Below, piece after piece: positions 7,313 through 13,379 of a stretch of 13,379 nucleotides of DNA. The notes under the pieces were generated by a model that was not told the DNA's origin, did not search any database, and saw only the letters and a list, made by a program, of their open reading frames with translations. Source of the DNA: Syntrophorhabdus sp. (lineage in GTDB: Bacteria; Desulfobacterota; BSN033; UBA1163); NCBI GenBank assembly GCA_020724025.1, contig DYHU01000084.1:1-13379 (forward strand), in the 5' to 3' direction. Within the stretch, counting starts at the first letter, position 1; every line of letters starts with the position of its first letter. Both the position numbers and the translations under genes were made by a program.

Positions 7313-7370
7313 GAGGTTCAAGGCATGAGGTTTGAGGTAAAAGTTCTTTTAGCCTCCATCCTCTAACCTC
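7313..7370. repeat. Long imperfect inverted repeat between bzdQ and the ferredoxin gene
   Basis: The core is GAGGTAAAAG (7334-7343) pairing with CTTTTAgCCTC (7346-7356) around a 2-nt loop and one bulge. Outer blocks pair further: GAGG 7327-7330 with CCTC 7360-7363, and GAGGTT 7313-7318 with AACCTC 7365-7370. The arms are built from repeated GAGGTT-like units. It could fold in RNA and modulate expression of the distal genes, or be an inert intergenic repeat. Confidence 0.45.
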
Positions 7371-7392
7371 AATCCTCCAACATGGAAAAGAC

Positions 7393-7704
7393 ATGATCGC
7401 CAATTACGGTTTTAAGGATGGGTCAGGCGACTGGTATGTCACTATCGACACCGATAACTGTAACGGTTGCGGAAAGTGCGTGGAGGTCTGCCCGGAAAAG
7501 GTTCTGGAAGTCGGCCCGGATGAGTTTGACATCTTCCGTGAGGAACCCGTAGCATTTGTGAAACACGATGAGCGGAAAAAGGTGAGGTATTCCTGCGCTC
7601 CCTGCAAGCCCGGATTTGGGGAAAAACCGGCGCCCTGTGCCGGCGCTTGTGAATTCGGGGCCATCTCCCATTCCGAAGGCTGGAAGGTGCTCTACGGGCG
7701 GTAA
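7393..7704 (+). CDS. Small two-cluster ferredoxin-like protein
   Basis: A 103-residue cytoplasmic iron-sulfur protein. A canonical [4Fe-4S] motif CNGCGKCVEVCP uses C23, C26, C29 and C33. A second Cys set, C68, C71, C82 and C86 (CAPC...PCAGAC), has wider spacing and probably binds a second cluster. Its place straight after bzdQ matches that of the ferredoxin gene bzdM in Azoarcus bzd clusters, so it is a candidate electron donor to the activator ATPases; the equivalence is inferred. The start ATG 7393 has a modest GGAAAAG site. It ends in two tandem TAA codons, and the broken mvhD frame continues in the same phase directly after them. Confidence 0.75.
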   Translation: MIANYGFKDGSGDWYVTIDTDNCNGCGKCVEVCPEKVLEVGPDEFDIFREEPVAFVKHDERKKVRYSCAPCKPGFGEKPAPCAGACEFGAISHSEGWKVLYGR

Positions 7705-7707
7705 TAA

Positions 7708-8148
7708 GAAAAAGGGGCCGACTTAGCTGGAACCTCGCGATTTAAATACCCGCCCAATGCCCGGATCATCCGGGTCATGTGCAGTGGCTCAATCGATCCT
7801 TTCTATGTCCTGAAGGCGCTCCTCGACGGTTTGGACGGCGTCCTCATCGGAGGTTGCCATTTAGGAGATTGCCATTATCAAAATGGGAATTACAAGGCGA
7901 TGCGCCGTATTGAAGTGCTCAAGTCCATCCTGCGACAGGTGGGGATGGATGAGGACCGGGTCTGGATGCGATGGATCAGTGCAAGCGAAGGGAATCTCTT
8001 CCGGGATACCATCCACCAGATGGTGAATGAGTTAAAGGCGAAGGGACCCAATGCCATGAAAAAGCCCTGGGAGATGTGGCAGAACACCATGGGCGTGTGG
8101 AAACCCTCTGCATTAAAGAATCAATATAAAATGAGCAACACAAAATGA
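7708..8148 (+). pseudogene. mvhD: 5'-truncated MvhD-like hydrogenase/Hdr iron-sulfur subunit
   Basis: MvhD links an electron donor (hydrogenase or formate dehydrogenase) to HdrA through a [2Fe-2S] cluster. Homologous sequence starts abruptly at 7714 with GADLAGTSRFKYPPNARIIR and continues through MCSGSIDP, GCHLGDCHYQNGN and the C-terminal helices. Full-length members begin some 20 residues earlier with a start Met and a FxCNWCSY-type motif carrying two cysteines. Here that part is absent: upstream are only EK codons and two in-frame TAA stops (7702-7707). The first in-frame ATG is 7777 (MCSGS), with no Shine-Dalgarno, and would drop a whole strand and both N-terminal cysteines. A deletion of roughly 60-70 bp fits best. 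If translated from 7777 it yields a 123-residue fragment of doubtful function. Confidence 0.75.
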
Positions 8149-8170
8149 TCAATCACCCATACTCAAATAA

Positions 8171-8363
8171 GATGGTCTCGTAAAAAGTCCGAAAATTCAA
8201 TTTTTTGTCATTCCTGCCCCGTAATAAAGTACGGGATAAACTCCAGCAGGAATCCAGTATTTTCGTGTAGTTAGAATTCTCTGGATTCCCGTTTCCCGCC
8301 TTTGCGGGGACAAGTTTACCCCTGCGAAAGCAGGGGGGAATGACGACTTTTTACGAGTTCATC
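8171..8363. repeat. 193-bp MITE-like element with 19-bp terminal inverted repeats
   Basis: Ends at 8171-8189 and 8345-8363 are inverted copies, 17 of 19 matching; the inner 14 bases, CTCGTAAAAAGTC and its complement with one more pair, are the strongest part. Inside are further inverted blocks: TGTCATTCC-like near 8206 against GGAATGAC (8337-8344), and GGAATCCAG (8249-8257) against CTGGATTCC (8281-8289). It has no coding capacity. The CATTCC...GGAATCCAG theme is a widespread bacterial intergenic repeat type. It fills most of the 307-nt gap before the fdhB-like remnant. A mobile or REP-like origin is inferred. Confidence 0.7.
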
Positions 8364-8405
8364 AAATAACAACCCGATTTAAAGTATCTCCATTGAAATT
8401 TTCTA

Positions 8406-8435
8406 TTGCTCATTGATAATTTTCCGATTTATAAT
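8406..8435 (+). promoter_or_regulatory. Sigma-70-like promoter candidate before the fdhB-like remnant
   Basis: A perfect -10 hexamer TATAAT lies at 8430-8435 in an AT-rich stretch, with a weak -35 (TTGCTC, 8406-8411) at 18-bp spacing and the ATG at 8456 about 20 nt downstream. It may restart transcription of the hdrD-like and hdrA-gltD genes after the repeat element. Based on sequence pattern only. Confidence 0.4.
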
Positions 8436-8455
8436 GTTTTTTTAACGGGGTGAAC

Positions 8456-8840
8456 ATGAAGGTAACGACGATTCAAAAAACCGATGGGAACCTCTTGGGA
8501 GCAGCGAGGAGGTTTTTAGGGATGCTTTTGAAAGAAGGTCTGTTTCTTCCGCACCGAAACCTTCGAACCCGAATCCGAACGCTATTTCCGCTGGGGTGAG
8601 AAGGAGGGGGCTTTGCGAATGCCCACAGAGATCCTCCTCTACCATCTCACCCGGTTGAACCACATGGGAGCCTCCTGTATAGATTGCGGGATGTGCGAGA
8701 GCGGCTTCCCACGGGGAATTTCCTTAACGACCCTCTTTGAGGCCGTCGGTGATGGCGTGAAAAAAGCGCTCAATTATGTTCCCGGTAAAAGCTTAGAGGA
8801 TGAAATTCCTACCGTTACCTTCAAAGAAAAGGAGTCTTAA
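8456..8840 (+). pseudogene. FdhB/FrhB-like (F420-hydrogenase beta family) gene with large internal deletion
   Basis: Two pieces of one gene are joined out of frame. The 5' piece, from ATG 8456, reads MKVTTIQKTDGNLLGAARRF, a typical N-terminus of this family, then meets TGA at 8597. The 3' piece, in another frame from about 8532 to 8840, reads FRTETFEPESERYFRW and GALRMPTEILLYHLTRL, then a cluster motif and YVPGKSLEDEIP, a typical C-terminus. The family is around 350-420 residues, so most of the middle is gone; the junction is near 8532-8550. The surviving [4Fe-4S] motif reads CIDCGMCESGFP: the fourth cysteine is Phe (TTC), one base from TGC. Both faults point to loss of function. The intact protein would be an electron-entry subunit for the HdrA complex. 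Confidence 0.75.
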
Positions 8841-8845
8841 GCCTC

Positions 8846-9991
8846 ATGGCTGGTGTAAACCCATTTCTTGAAGCAACTCAGGAGATCATCGGCGCAGGGG
8901 GCGAAGCCCTCAAATCCTGTTACCAGTGCGGTCTCTGCACGGGGACATGCCCCTGGAATCTGGTGAGGAGCTTCCTCGTGAGAAAGTTGATTCATCAGGC
9001 CCAGATTGGCCTGCTCGTTGAGGTTGGCGACGAAGAGCTCTGGCTCTGTGCGACCTGCGGCGCCTGTGTCGAACGATGTCCTCGAGGGGTGGAGATCATT
9101 GACATCTTCAGGGCTGTCCGCCGCCTCGGCGCCCAATATGGGGTGATGCCCAAGTCCCTCAAGACGGTTATGACCGATCTGAAGAATCAGGGAAACCCCT
9201 GGAGCGAACCTCGTGAGAAAAGGACGGATTGGGCCAAGGATCTCGGGTTGAAGACCTTCACCCCTGATACCGAATTTCTCTATATCCCCTGCTGCACGCC
9301 CGCTTATGACAAGAAGGTCAGAAGAATGGCATTGGCGACTGTTGAGATTCTAAAGAAGGCCGGGGTTGACTTTGGTATTCTGGGGGCTGAGGAAAATTGC
9401 TGCGGGGAGAGTGCGCGCAAGGTTGGAAAAGAGGATCTCTTTCAAAACCTGGCGCAGACCAATATCAAAACATTCAAGGGTCATGGTGTCAAAAAGATTC
9501 TCGTCTCTTCTCCCCATTGCTATCACACTTTCAAGAATGAATATCATGAATTCGGGGGGGATTTCGAGGTCATTCACATTACCCAGTTCATCGCTCAATT
9601 AATGGAAGCCGGCAAGATCAAACCCATTCAATCTTTTCCAAAGAAAGTCGCTTATCATGATCCCTGTTACCTCGGACGTCACAATAAGATATACGAGGAG
9701 CCAAGAAAGGTATTGAAGAACATCCCCGGGCTGGAACTCATAGAGCTTCCGGACTCTCGGGAAGGAAGCCTCTGTTGTGGAGGCGGTGGCGGGAGAATCT
9801 GGATGGAGACGAAGAAAGAGGAGAGGTTCTCCGACCTCCGAATCCATCAGGCCCTGGAGGTCGGTGCGGAGGTGCTGGCCATCTGCTGCCCCTATTGCAT
9901 GCTCAACTTTGATGATAGTCTTCTCACGATGGGCAAAGAGGGATCCCTTAAAATCATAGATGTTACAGAAATCGTGAGAGAAGTCGTCTAA
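8846..9991 (+). CDS. HdrD/BamD-like iron-sulfur protein (fused HdrC-HdrB type)
   Basis: A 381-residue cytoplasmic protein of the heterodisulfide-reductase D family. The N-terminal ferredoxin part has two [4Fe-4S] motifs: CYQCGLCTGTCP (C25, C28, C31, C35) and CATCGACVERCP (C68, C71, C74, C78). Two CCG domains follow: the first with C149-C150, C185-C186 and C225; the second with C274, C310-C311 (CCGGGGG), C347-C348 and C351. In HdrB such CCG domains hold noncubane [4Fe-4S] clusters. BamD of class II benzoyl-CoA reductase is in the same family. ATG 8846 lies 5 nt after the fdhB-like stop, with AAAAGGAG 11 nt upstream, a slightly long spacing. All expected cysteines are present. It probably relays electrons to or from the HdrA-GltD protein encoded 10 nt downstream. 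Confidence 0.88.
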   Translation: MAGVNPFLEATQEIIGAGGEALKSCYQCGLCTGTCPWNLVRSFLVRKLIHQAQIGLLVEVGDEELWLCATCGACVERCPRGVEIIDIFRAVRRLGAQYGVMPKSLKTVMTDLKNQGNPWSEPREKRTDWAKDLGLKTFTPDTEFLYIPCCTPAYDKKVRRMALATVEILKKAGVDFGILGAEENCCGESARKVGKEDLFQNLAQTNIKTFKGHGVKKILVSSPHCYHTFKNEYHEFGGDFEVIHITQFIAQLMEAGKIKPIQSFPKKVAYHDPCYLGRHNKIYEEPRKVLKNIPGLELIELPDSREGSLCCGGGGGRIWMETKKEERFSDLRIHQALEVGAEVLAICCPYCMLNFDDSLLTMGKEGSLKIIDVTEIVREVV

Positions 9992-10001
9992 AGGAATGGA
10001 A

Positions 10002-13000
10002 ATGAAGAAGAGGATCGGGGTTTATATCTGTCATTGCGGATTTAACATTGCCGCAACCGTTAATCCAACAGAGGTTACCCAATACGCCCAGGGGCTTAGG
10101 GATGTTGTGATCGCCCGGGATTATCTCTTCATGTGCTCCCAGCCTGGCCAGGAGCAAATTCGGAAGGATATCAAGGAGTGTCAACTGAACCGGGTCGTCG
10201 TAGCCTCCTGCTCCCCTTTGATGCACGAGTATACTTTCCGTCGCACCTGCCGTGAGGCCGGCCTAAATCCTTATCTTTTTGAAATGGCCAATATCCGGGA
10301 ACATTGTAGTTGGGTTCATCATGAGGGGGCTACAGAGAAAGCGAAAGATCTGGTTCGGGCAGCGGTGATGAGGGTCTACCATCATGAACCGCTCGAGACC
10401 AAGGAGGTTCCCGTTAATAAAAACACCCTCATTGTAGGCGGAGGGATTGCCGGAATTCAGTCGGCCTTAGATATCGCTAACGCCGGTTATCACGTTTATC
10501 TGGTGGAACGAGAACCCTCGATCGGCGGGCATATGATTCAGCTCGACAAGACATTCCCCACCCTTGATTGCTCAGCCTGCATCATGACCCCGAAGATGAG
10601 TGATGCGGGTTCCCATCCCAATATCGAGCTCCTCACCTACAGCGAAGTCGAAGAAATTTCCGGGTATATCGGCAACTTCAAAGCAAAGATCAGGAAAAAG
10701 GCGACTTATGTCGATCCGAGTAAGTGTAACGGATGCGGTTTATGCTTCCCTGGATGCCCGGTCTTTATGAAGAATCAGTTTGACATGAACCTGGCCGAGC
10801 GCAAGGCCATCTACAAACCTTTTCCACAGGCAGTTCCGAATAAGGCCGTGATCGATAAACGCGAGGAGCGACCTTGCAAAACAGCCTGCATCGACACCTG
10901 CCCCATCCACATGAATGTCCCCGGCTATATCAAGCTGATCGCTGAAGAAAAGTTCGATGAAGCTTATCAGTTAATCAGAGACACCAATCCCCTGCCCTTC
11001 GTTTGCGGGACGGTCTGTTATGCCCTTTGTGAAAGTGCATGCAATAGGGGAGAGCTCGACGAACCCATCGCCATTCGCCACCTTAAGCGGTTTGCCGCAG
11101 ACCAGGTGAAAATCGATGAGCTTGCGATTCCGCAGGTCACGAAGACTGGCAAGAAAGTGGCCATCATCGGCGCGGGACCTGCGGGGTTAGCAGCCGGACA
11201 TGACCTCGCATTAAAAGGCCATGAGGTGACTCTATTCGAAGCCCTGCCGGAAGCGGGCGGAATGCTACGTTATGCTATTCCGGAATACCGTCTTCCGAGA
11301 GAACCCCTCCGAAAGGAGATCAACTATATCCGGAGACTTGGAGTGGAGATCCGGACAGGGGTCAAGGTTGGAAAGGACATTTCCCTGGCAGAAATCAGGC
11401 AAACCTATCCAGCGGTCTTCATTGCCATCGGCGCCCAAAGGGGGCTGGGCTTAGAGATAAAAGGCATTGAGAGAAAAGATATTCTCGGCGAAACGGACGG
11501 CCTCGAGTTTCTCCGGTCAGCCAACCTTGGAAAGAAGGTCAACGTCGGGAAAAAGGTGGCTGTCATTGGGGGAGGAAACACGGCCATCGATTGTGCTCGA
11601 ACGGCCAAACGGTTGGGTGCAGAGGAAGTAAGGGTGATCTACCGCCGCTCTCGCGCTGAGATGCCAGCCTCTCAAGAAGAGGTGACCGCTGCGGAAGAGG
11701 AAGGGATCAAAATTGATTTTCTGACCGCACCGGTCCGCATTCTATTTGAAAATGATTTACTTTCCGGAGTGGAGTGCGTCCGAATGGAACTCGGTGAACC
11801 CGATGCGAGCGGCAGGCCTCGCCCCATTCCGATTGCGGGTTCTGAATTCACCCTTCCCTTCGACACGATCCTCGCCGCCCTTGGCCAGACAGTCGAATCA
11901 AATTTCTTAGAGGAATTCGGCGTGACCCTGAGCAAAACAGGGACGATCGCTATCGACCCTGCCACCAGTGCAACCAATGTCGAAGGACTGTTTGCTGGCG
12001 GAGACGTTGTGACTGGTCCTGCCTACGTGATCGACGCAATTGCAGCGGGCAAGAAGGTGGCCCGAGTCATCGACAAGTACCTCAGTGGCGAATCCTTCTT
12101 CGAGATCAGGGAGGAAGAGAGAAAAGCGGAGAAGTTTTCCGATGAGGAGAAGGAAACCCTGAAAAAACGTTTCTCCCCTCGGAACCGCGTGGAAATGAGG
12201 GAAGCCCCTGTTTCTGAACGTCTCAAGGATTTCCGCGAAGTCGTTTTGGGTTACAACAGACAAGAGGCCCTCGGAGAGGCCGAACGTTGTCTTGCCGGGC
12301 AGATCGAGGGTTGCATTCAATGCCGAGAATGCGAAAAACGGTGTGAGCCAAAGGCGATTCAATACGATATGCAGGATCAGACGATAGAGGTCGATGTAGG
12401 CAATATCATCCTGACGACAGGCTACCAACAGTTCGACCCCTCCGTCATTCCTGAGTATGGATATGGCAAGTATGACAACGTCATCACCGGATTGGAATTC
12501 GAGCGGTTCTCCAATGCATCAGGGCCCACCAGTGGAGAGATCCGGCTCAAGAATGGTGAAAAACCTCAAAGCGTCGCAATCATCCATTGTGTCGGCAGCC
12601 GGGATAAGAACTTCCACCCTTACTGTTCCAGGGTTTGCTGCATGTTTGGACTCAAATTCGCTCACCTGATCCGGGATAAGGTTCAAGCGGAAGTCTACCA
12701 GATGTATATTGATATGCGCTGTTTTGGAGAGGGCTATGAGGAATTCTATGATCGGGTCGGGACAGAGGATGGGGTAAAGTTCATTCGTGGCAAGGTGGCG
12801 CAGGTGACCGATCGAGCATTAAACGATGAAGAGAAGGGAAAACTGATTGTCTCCGTGGAGGATACACTGGTTGGCGGCATGATACGTGTGCCCGTCGATA
12901 TGGTCGTCCTCTTGGCCGCTCTTGAGCCACAGGCAGATACTGAGAAGGTCGCTCGGCTTTTCTCCATCAGTCGAAGGGCGGACGGTTTTTTCCTGGAAAG

Positions 13001-13379
13001 ACATGTCAAACTCGACCCCGTAAAGACGATGAGCGATGGAATCTTCATCGCCGGATGTAGCGAATCCCCGAAAGATATACCCGACACCATTGCCCAGGCT
13101 AAGGCTGCAGCTTCCGAAGTGCTGAGCCTCCTGGCCAAAGGCAAGGTCGAGATTGAACCGATTGTCGCTACCGTGGATGAAGAGATCTGCGCAGGCTGTG
13201 GCCTTTGCGAGAAAACATGCGCCTATGGAGCGCCCTCCGTTGATTCTTATGAAGGCGTGAGCAAAGTCAATCAAGCCCTTTGCAAAGGGTGCGGGGCCTG
13301 CGCCAGCATCTGCCCGTCAGGAGCAATGTCACTTTGCCATTTTACACATTGTCAAGTCATGAACGAACTGGAGGCTTTT
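10002..13379 (+). CDS. hdrA: HdrA-like flavoprotein with inserted GltD-type NAD(P)H module (3' end outside window)
   Basis: Open for 1126 codons to the edge. ATG 10002 is chosen because AAAGGA (9990-9995) precedes it; ATG 9996 lies too close to that site. Order of parts: HdrA N-terminal domain (VYICHCGFN); FAD loop VGGGIAGIQ near 145-151; CSAC (C190, C193); ferredoxin motif CNGCGLCFPGCP (C242-C252); then a GltD-like module with its Cys-rich entry PCKTACIDTCP (from C292), FAD loop IIGAGPAGLAAG (near 388-396) and nucleotide loop VIGGGNTAID with YRRSRAEMP (near 519-545), a pattern favouring NADP(H). HdrA resumes with CIQCRECEKRC (C771-C781), CVGSRDKN and two C-terminal ferredoxin motifs (C1063-C1073, C1094-C1104). 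The module thus sits exactly between two HdrA ferredoxin motifs. HdrA proteins bifurcate electrons at FAD; the insert would add direct NAD(P)H exchange. Probably only a few residues are missing. Confidence 0.9.
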   Translation, partial: MKKRIGVYICHCGFNIAATVNPTEVTQYAQGLRDVVIARDYLFMCSQPGQEQIRKDIKECQLNRVVVASCSPLMHEYTFRRTCREAGLNPYLFEMANIREHCSWVHHEGATEKAKDLVRAAVMRVYHHEPLETKEVPVNKNTLIVGGGIAGIQSALDIANAGYHVYLVEREPSIGGHMIQLDKTFPTLDCSACIMTPKMSDAGSHPNIELLTYSEVEEISGYIGNFKAKIRKKATYVDPSKCNGCGLCFPGCPVFMKNQFDMNLAERKAIYKPFPQAVPNKAVIDKREERPCKTACIDTCPIHMNVPGYIKLIAEEKFDEAYQLIRDTNPLPFVCGTVCYALCESACNRGELDEPIAIRHLKRFAADQVKIDELAIPQVTKTGKKVAIIGAGPAGLAAGHDLALKGHEVTLFEALPEAGGMLRYAIPEYRLPREPLRKEINYIRRLGVEIRTGVKVGKDISLAEIRQTYPAVFIAIGAQRGLGLEIKGIERKDILGETDGLEFLRSANLGKKVNVGKKVAVIGGGNTAIDCARTAKRLGAEEVRVIYRRSRAEMPASQEEVTAAEEEGIKIDFLTAPVRILFENDLLSGVECVRMELGEPDASGRPRPIPIAGSEFTLPFDTILAALGQTVESNFLEEFGVTLSKTGTIAIDPATSATNVEGLFAGGDVVTGPAYVIDAIAAGKKVARVIDKYLSGESFFEIREEERKAEKFSDEEKETLKKRFSPRNRVEMREAPVSERLKDFREVVLGYNRQEALGEAERCLAGQIEGCIQCRECEKRCEPKAIQYDMQDQTIEVDVGNIILTTGYQQFDPSVIPEYGYGKYDNVITGLEFERFSNASGPTSGEIRLKNGEKPQSVAIIHCVGSRDKNFHPYCSRVCCMFGLKFAHLIRDKVQAEVYQMYIDMRCFGEGYEEFYDRVGTEDGVKFIRGKVAQVTDRALNDEEKGKLIVSVEDTLVGGMIRVPVDMVVLLAALEPQADTEKVARLFSISRRADGFFLERHVKLDPVKTMSDGIFIAGCSESPKDIPDTIAQAKAAASEVLSLLAKGKVEIEPIVATVDEEICAGCGLCEKTCAYGAPSVDSYEGVSKVNQALCKGCGACASICPSGAMSLCHFTHCQVMNELEAF

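Noticed and set aside
6351..7403. A 350-codon open frame on the minus strand opposite bzdQ
   Set aside because: It mirrors bzdQ, whose motifs and ribosome-binding site are clear; the antisense protein shows no recognisable motif and crosses an intergenic repeat.
7393..8148. A ferredoxin-MvhD fusion protein made by stop-codon readthrough
   Set aside because: The frames are in phase, but two adjacent TAA codons separate them and nothing suggests recoding; truncation of mvhD is simpler.
8171..8363. A CRISPR array or a strong intrinsic terminator
   Set aside because: The repeats are inverted and nested rather than regularly spaced direct repeats, and there is no GC-rich stem followed by a U-tract.
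5492..9991. A class II (Bam-type, tungsten) benzoyl-CoA reductase cluster
   Set aside because: No BamB-type aldehyde oxidoreductase-family subunit is present; the activator ATPases point to the ATP-dependent class I Bzd type. The HdrD- and MvhD-like genes are shared accessories. The neighbouring moeA/mobB pair is divergent and may be coincidental.
12819..13274. Minus-strand open frames opposite the end of the hdrA-gltD gene
   Set aside because: The plus strand carries two ferredoxin motifs and a continuous HdrA C-terminus here; the antisense frames have no family signature.

Overview
The window looks like a piece of a strictly anaerobic bacterial chromosome, most likely a Desulfobacterota (deltaproteobacterial) sulfate reducer or syntroph. 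The basis is the gene content: a molybdenum-cofactor pair, activator ATPases of the Bzd-type benzoyl-CoA reductase, and a heterodisulfide-reductase (Hdr)-like electron-transfer set made of MvhD-, FdhB/FrhB-, HdrD- and HdrA-like proteins. The taxon is inferred from gene families only. No rRNA, tRNA, CRISPR array or transposase gene was seen.

Layout. The minus strand carries mobB (1-563, running off the left edge) and moeA (660-1874). A 102-bp AT-rich divergent intergenic region with two palindromes separates moeA from a run of plus-strand genes that fills the rest of the window. In order these are: an HpaB/4-hydroxybutyryl-CoA dehydratase-family flavoprotein (1977-3437); three interlocking hairpins (3439-3497); an MBL-fold hydrolase (3530-4363); a membrane polyferredoxin gene broken by one extra base (4406-5282); a 45-codon C-terminal relic of a BzdN/BzdO/HgdB-type catalytic subunit (5336-5473); bzdP- and bzdQ-like activators (5492-6322, 6369-7304); a two-cluster ferredoxin-like protein (7393-7704); a 5'-truncated mvhD (7708-8148); a 193-bp inverted-repeat element (8171-8363); a promoter-like site; an internally deleted fdhB/frhB-like gene (8456-8840); an HdrD/BamD-like Fe-S protein (8846-9991); and a very large HdrA protein with a complete GltD-like module inserted in it (10002 to the right edge).

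How it may have worked. BzdP/BzdQ-type ATPases drive ATP-dependent low-potential electron transfer into a BzdNO-type (class I, 2-hydroxyacyl-CoA dehydratase-fold) enzyme that dearomatises or dehydrates an acyl-CoA. The ferredoxin, MvhD, FdhB-like, HdrD-like and HdrA-GltD proteins would supply electrons, perhaps by flavin-based bifurcation coupled to NAD(P)H. This is inference from family membership and order (N/O remnant-P-Q-ferredoxin).

The most striking observation is that the cluster looks damaged in a patchy way. The catalytic subunits are reduced to a tail, the polyferredoxin is frameshifted, mvhD has lost its start and its N-terminal Cys motif, and the fdhB-like gene has lost most of its middle plus one cluster cysteine. 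The HpaB-type, MBL, bzdP, bzdQ, ferredoxin, hdrD-like and hdrA-gltD frames remain open. Either the pathway is decaying recently, or the assembly has collapsed or missed sequence at several points. Read mapping would separate these.
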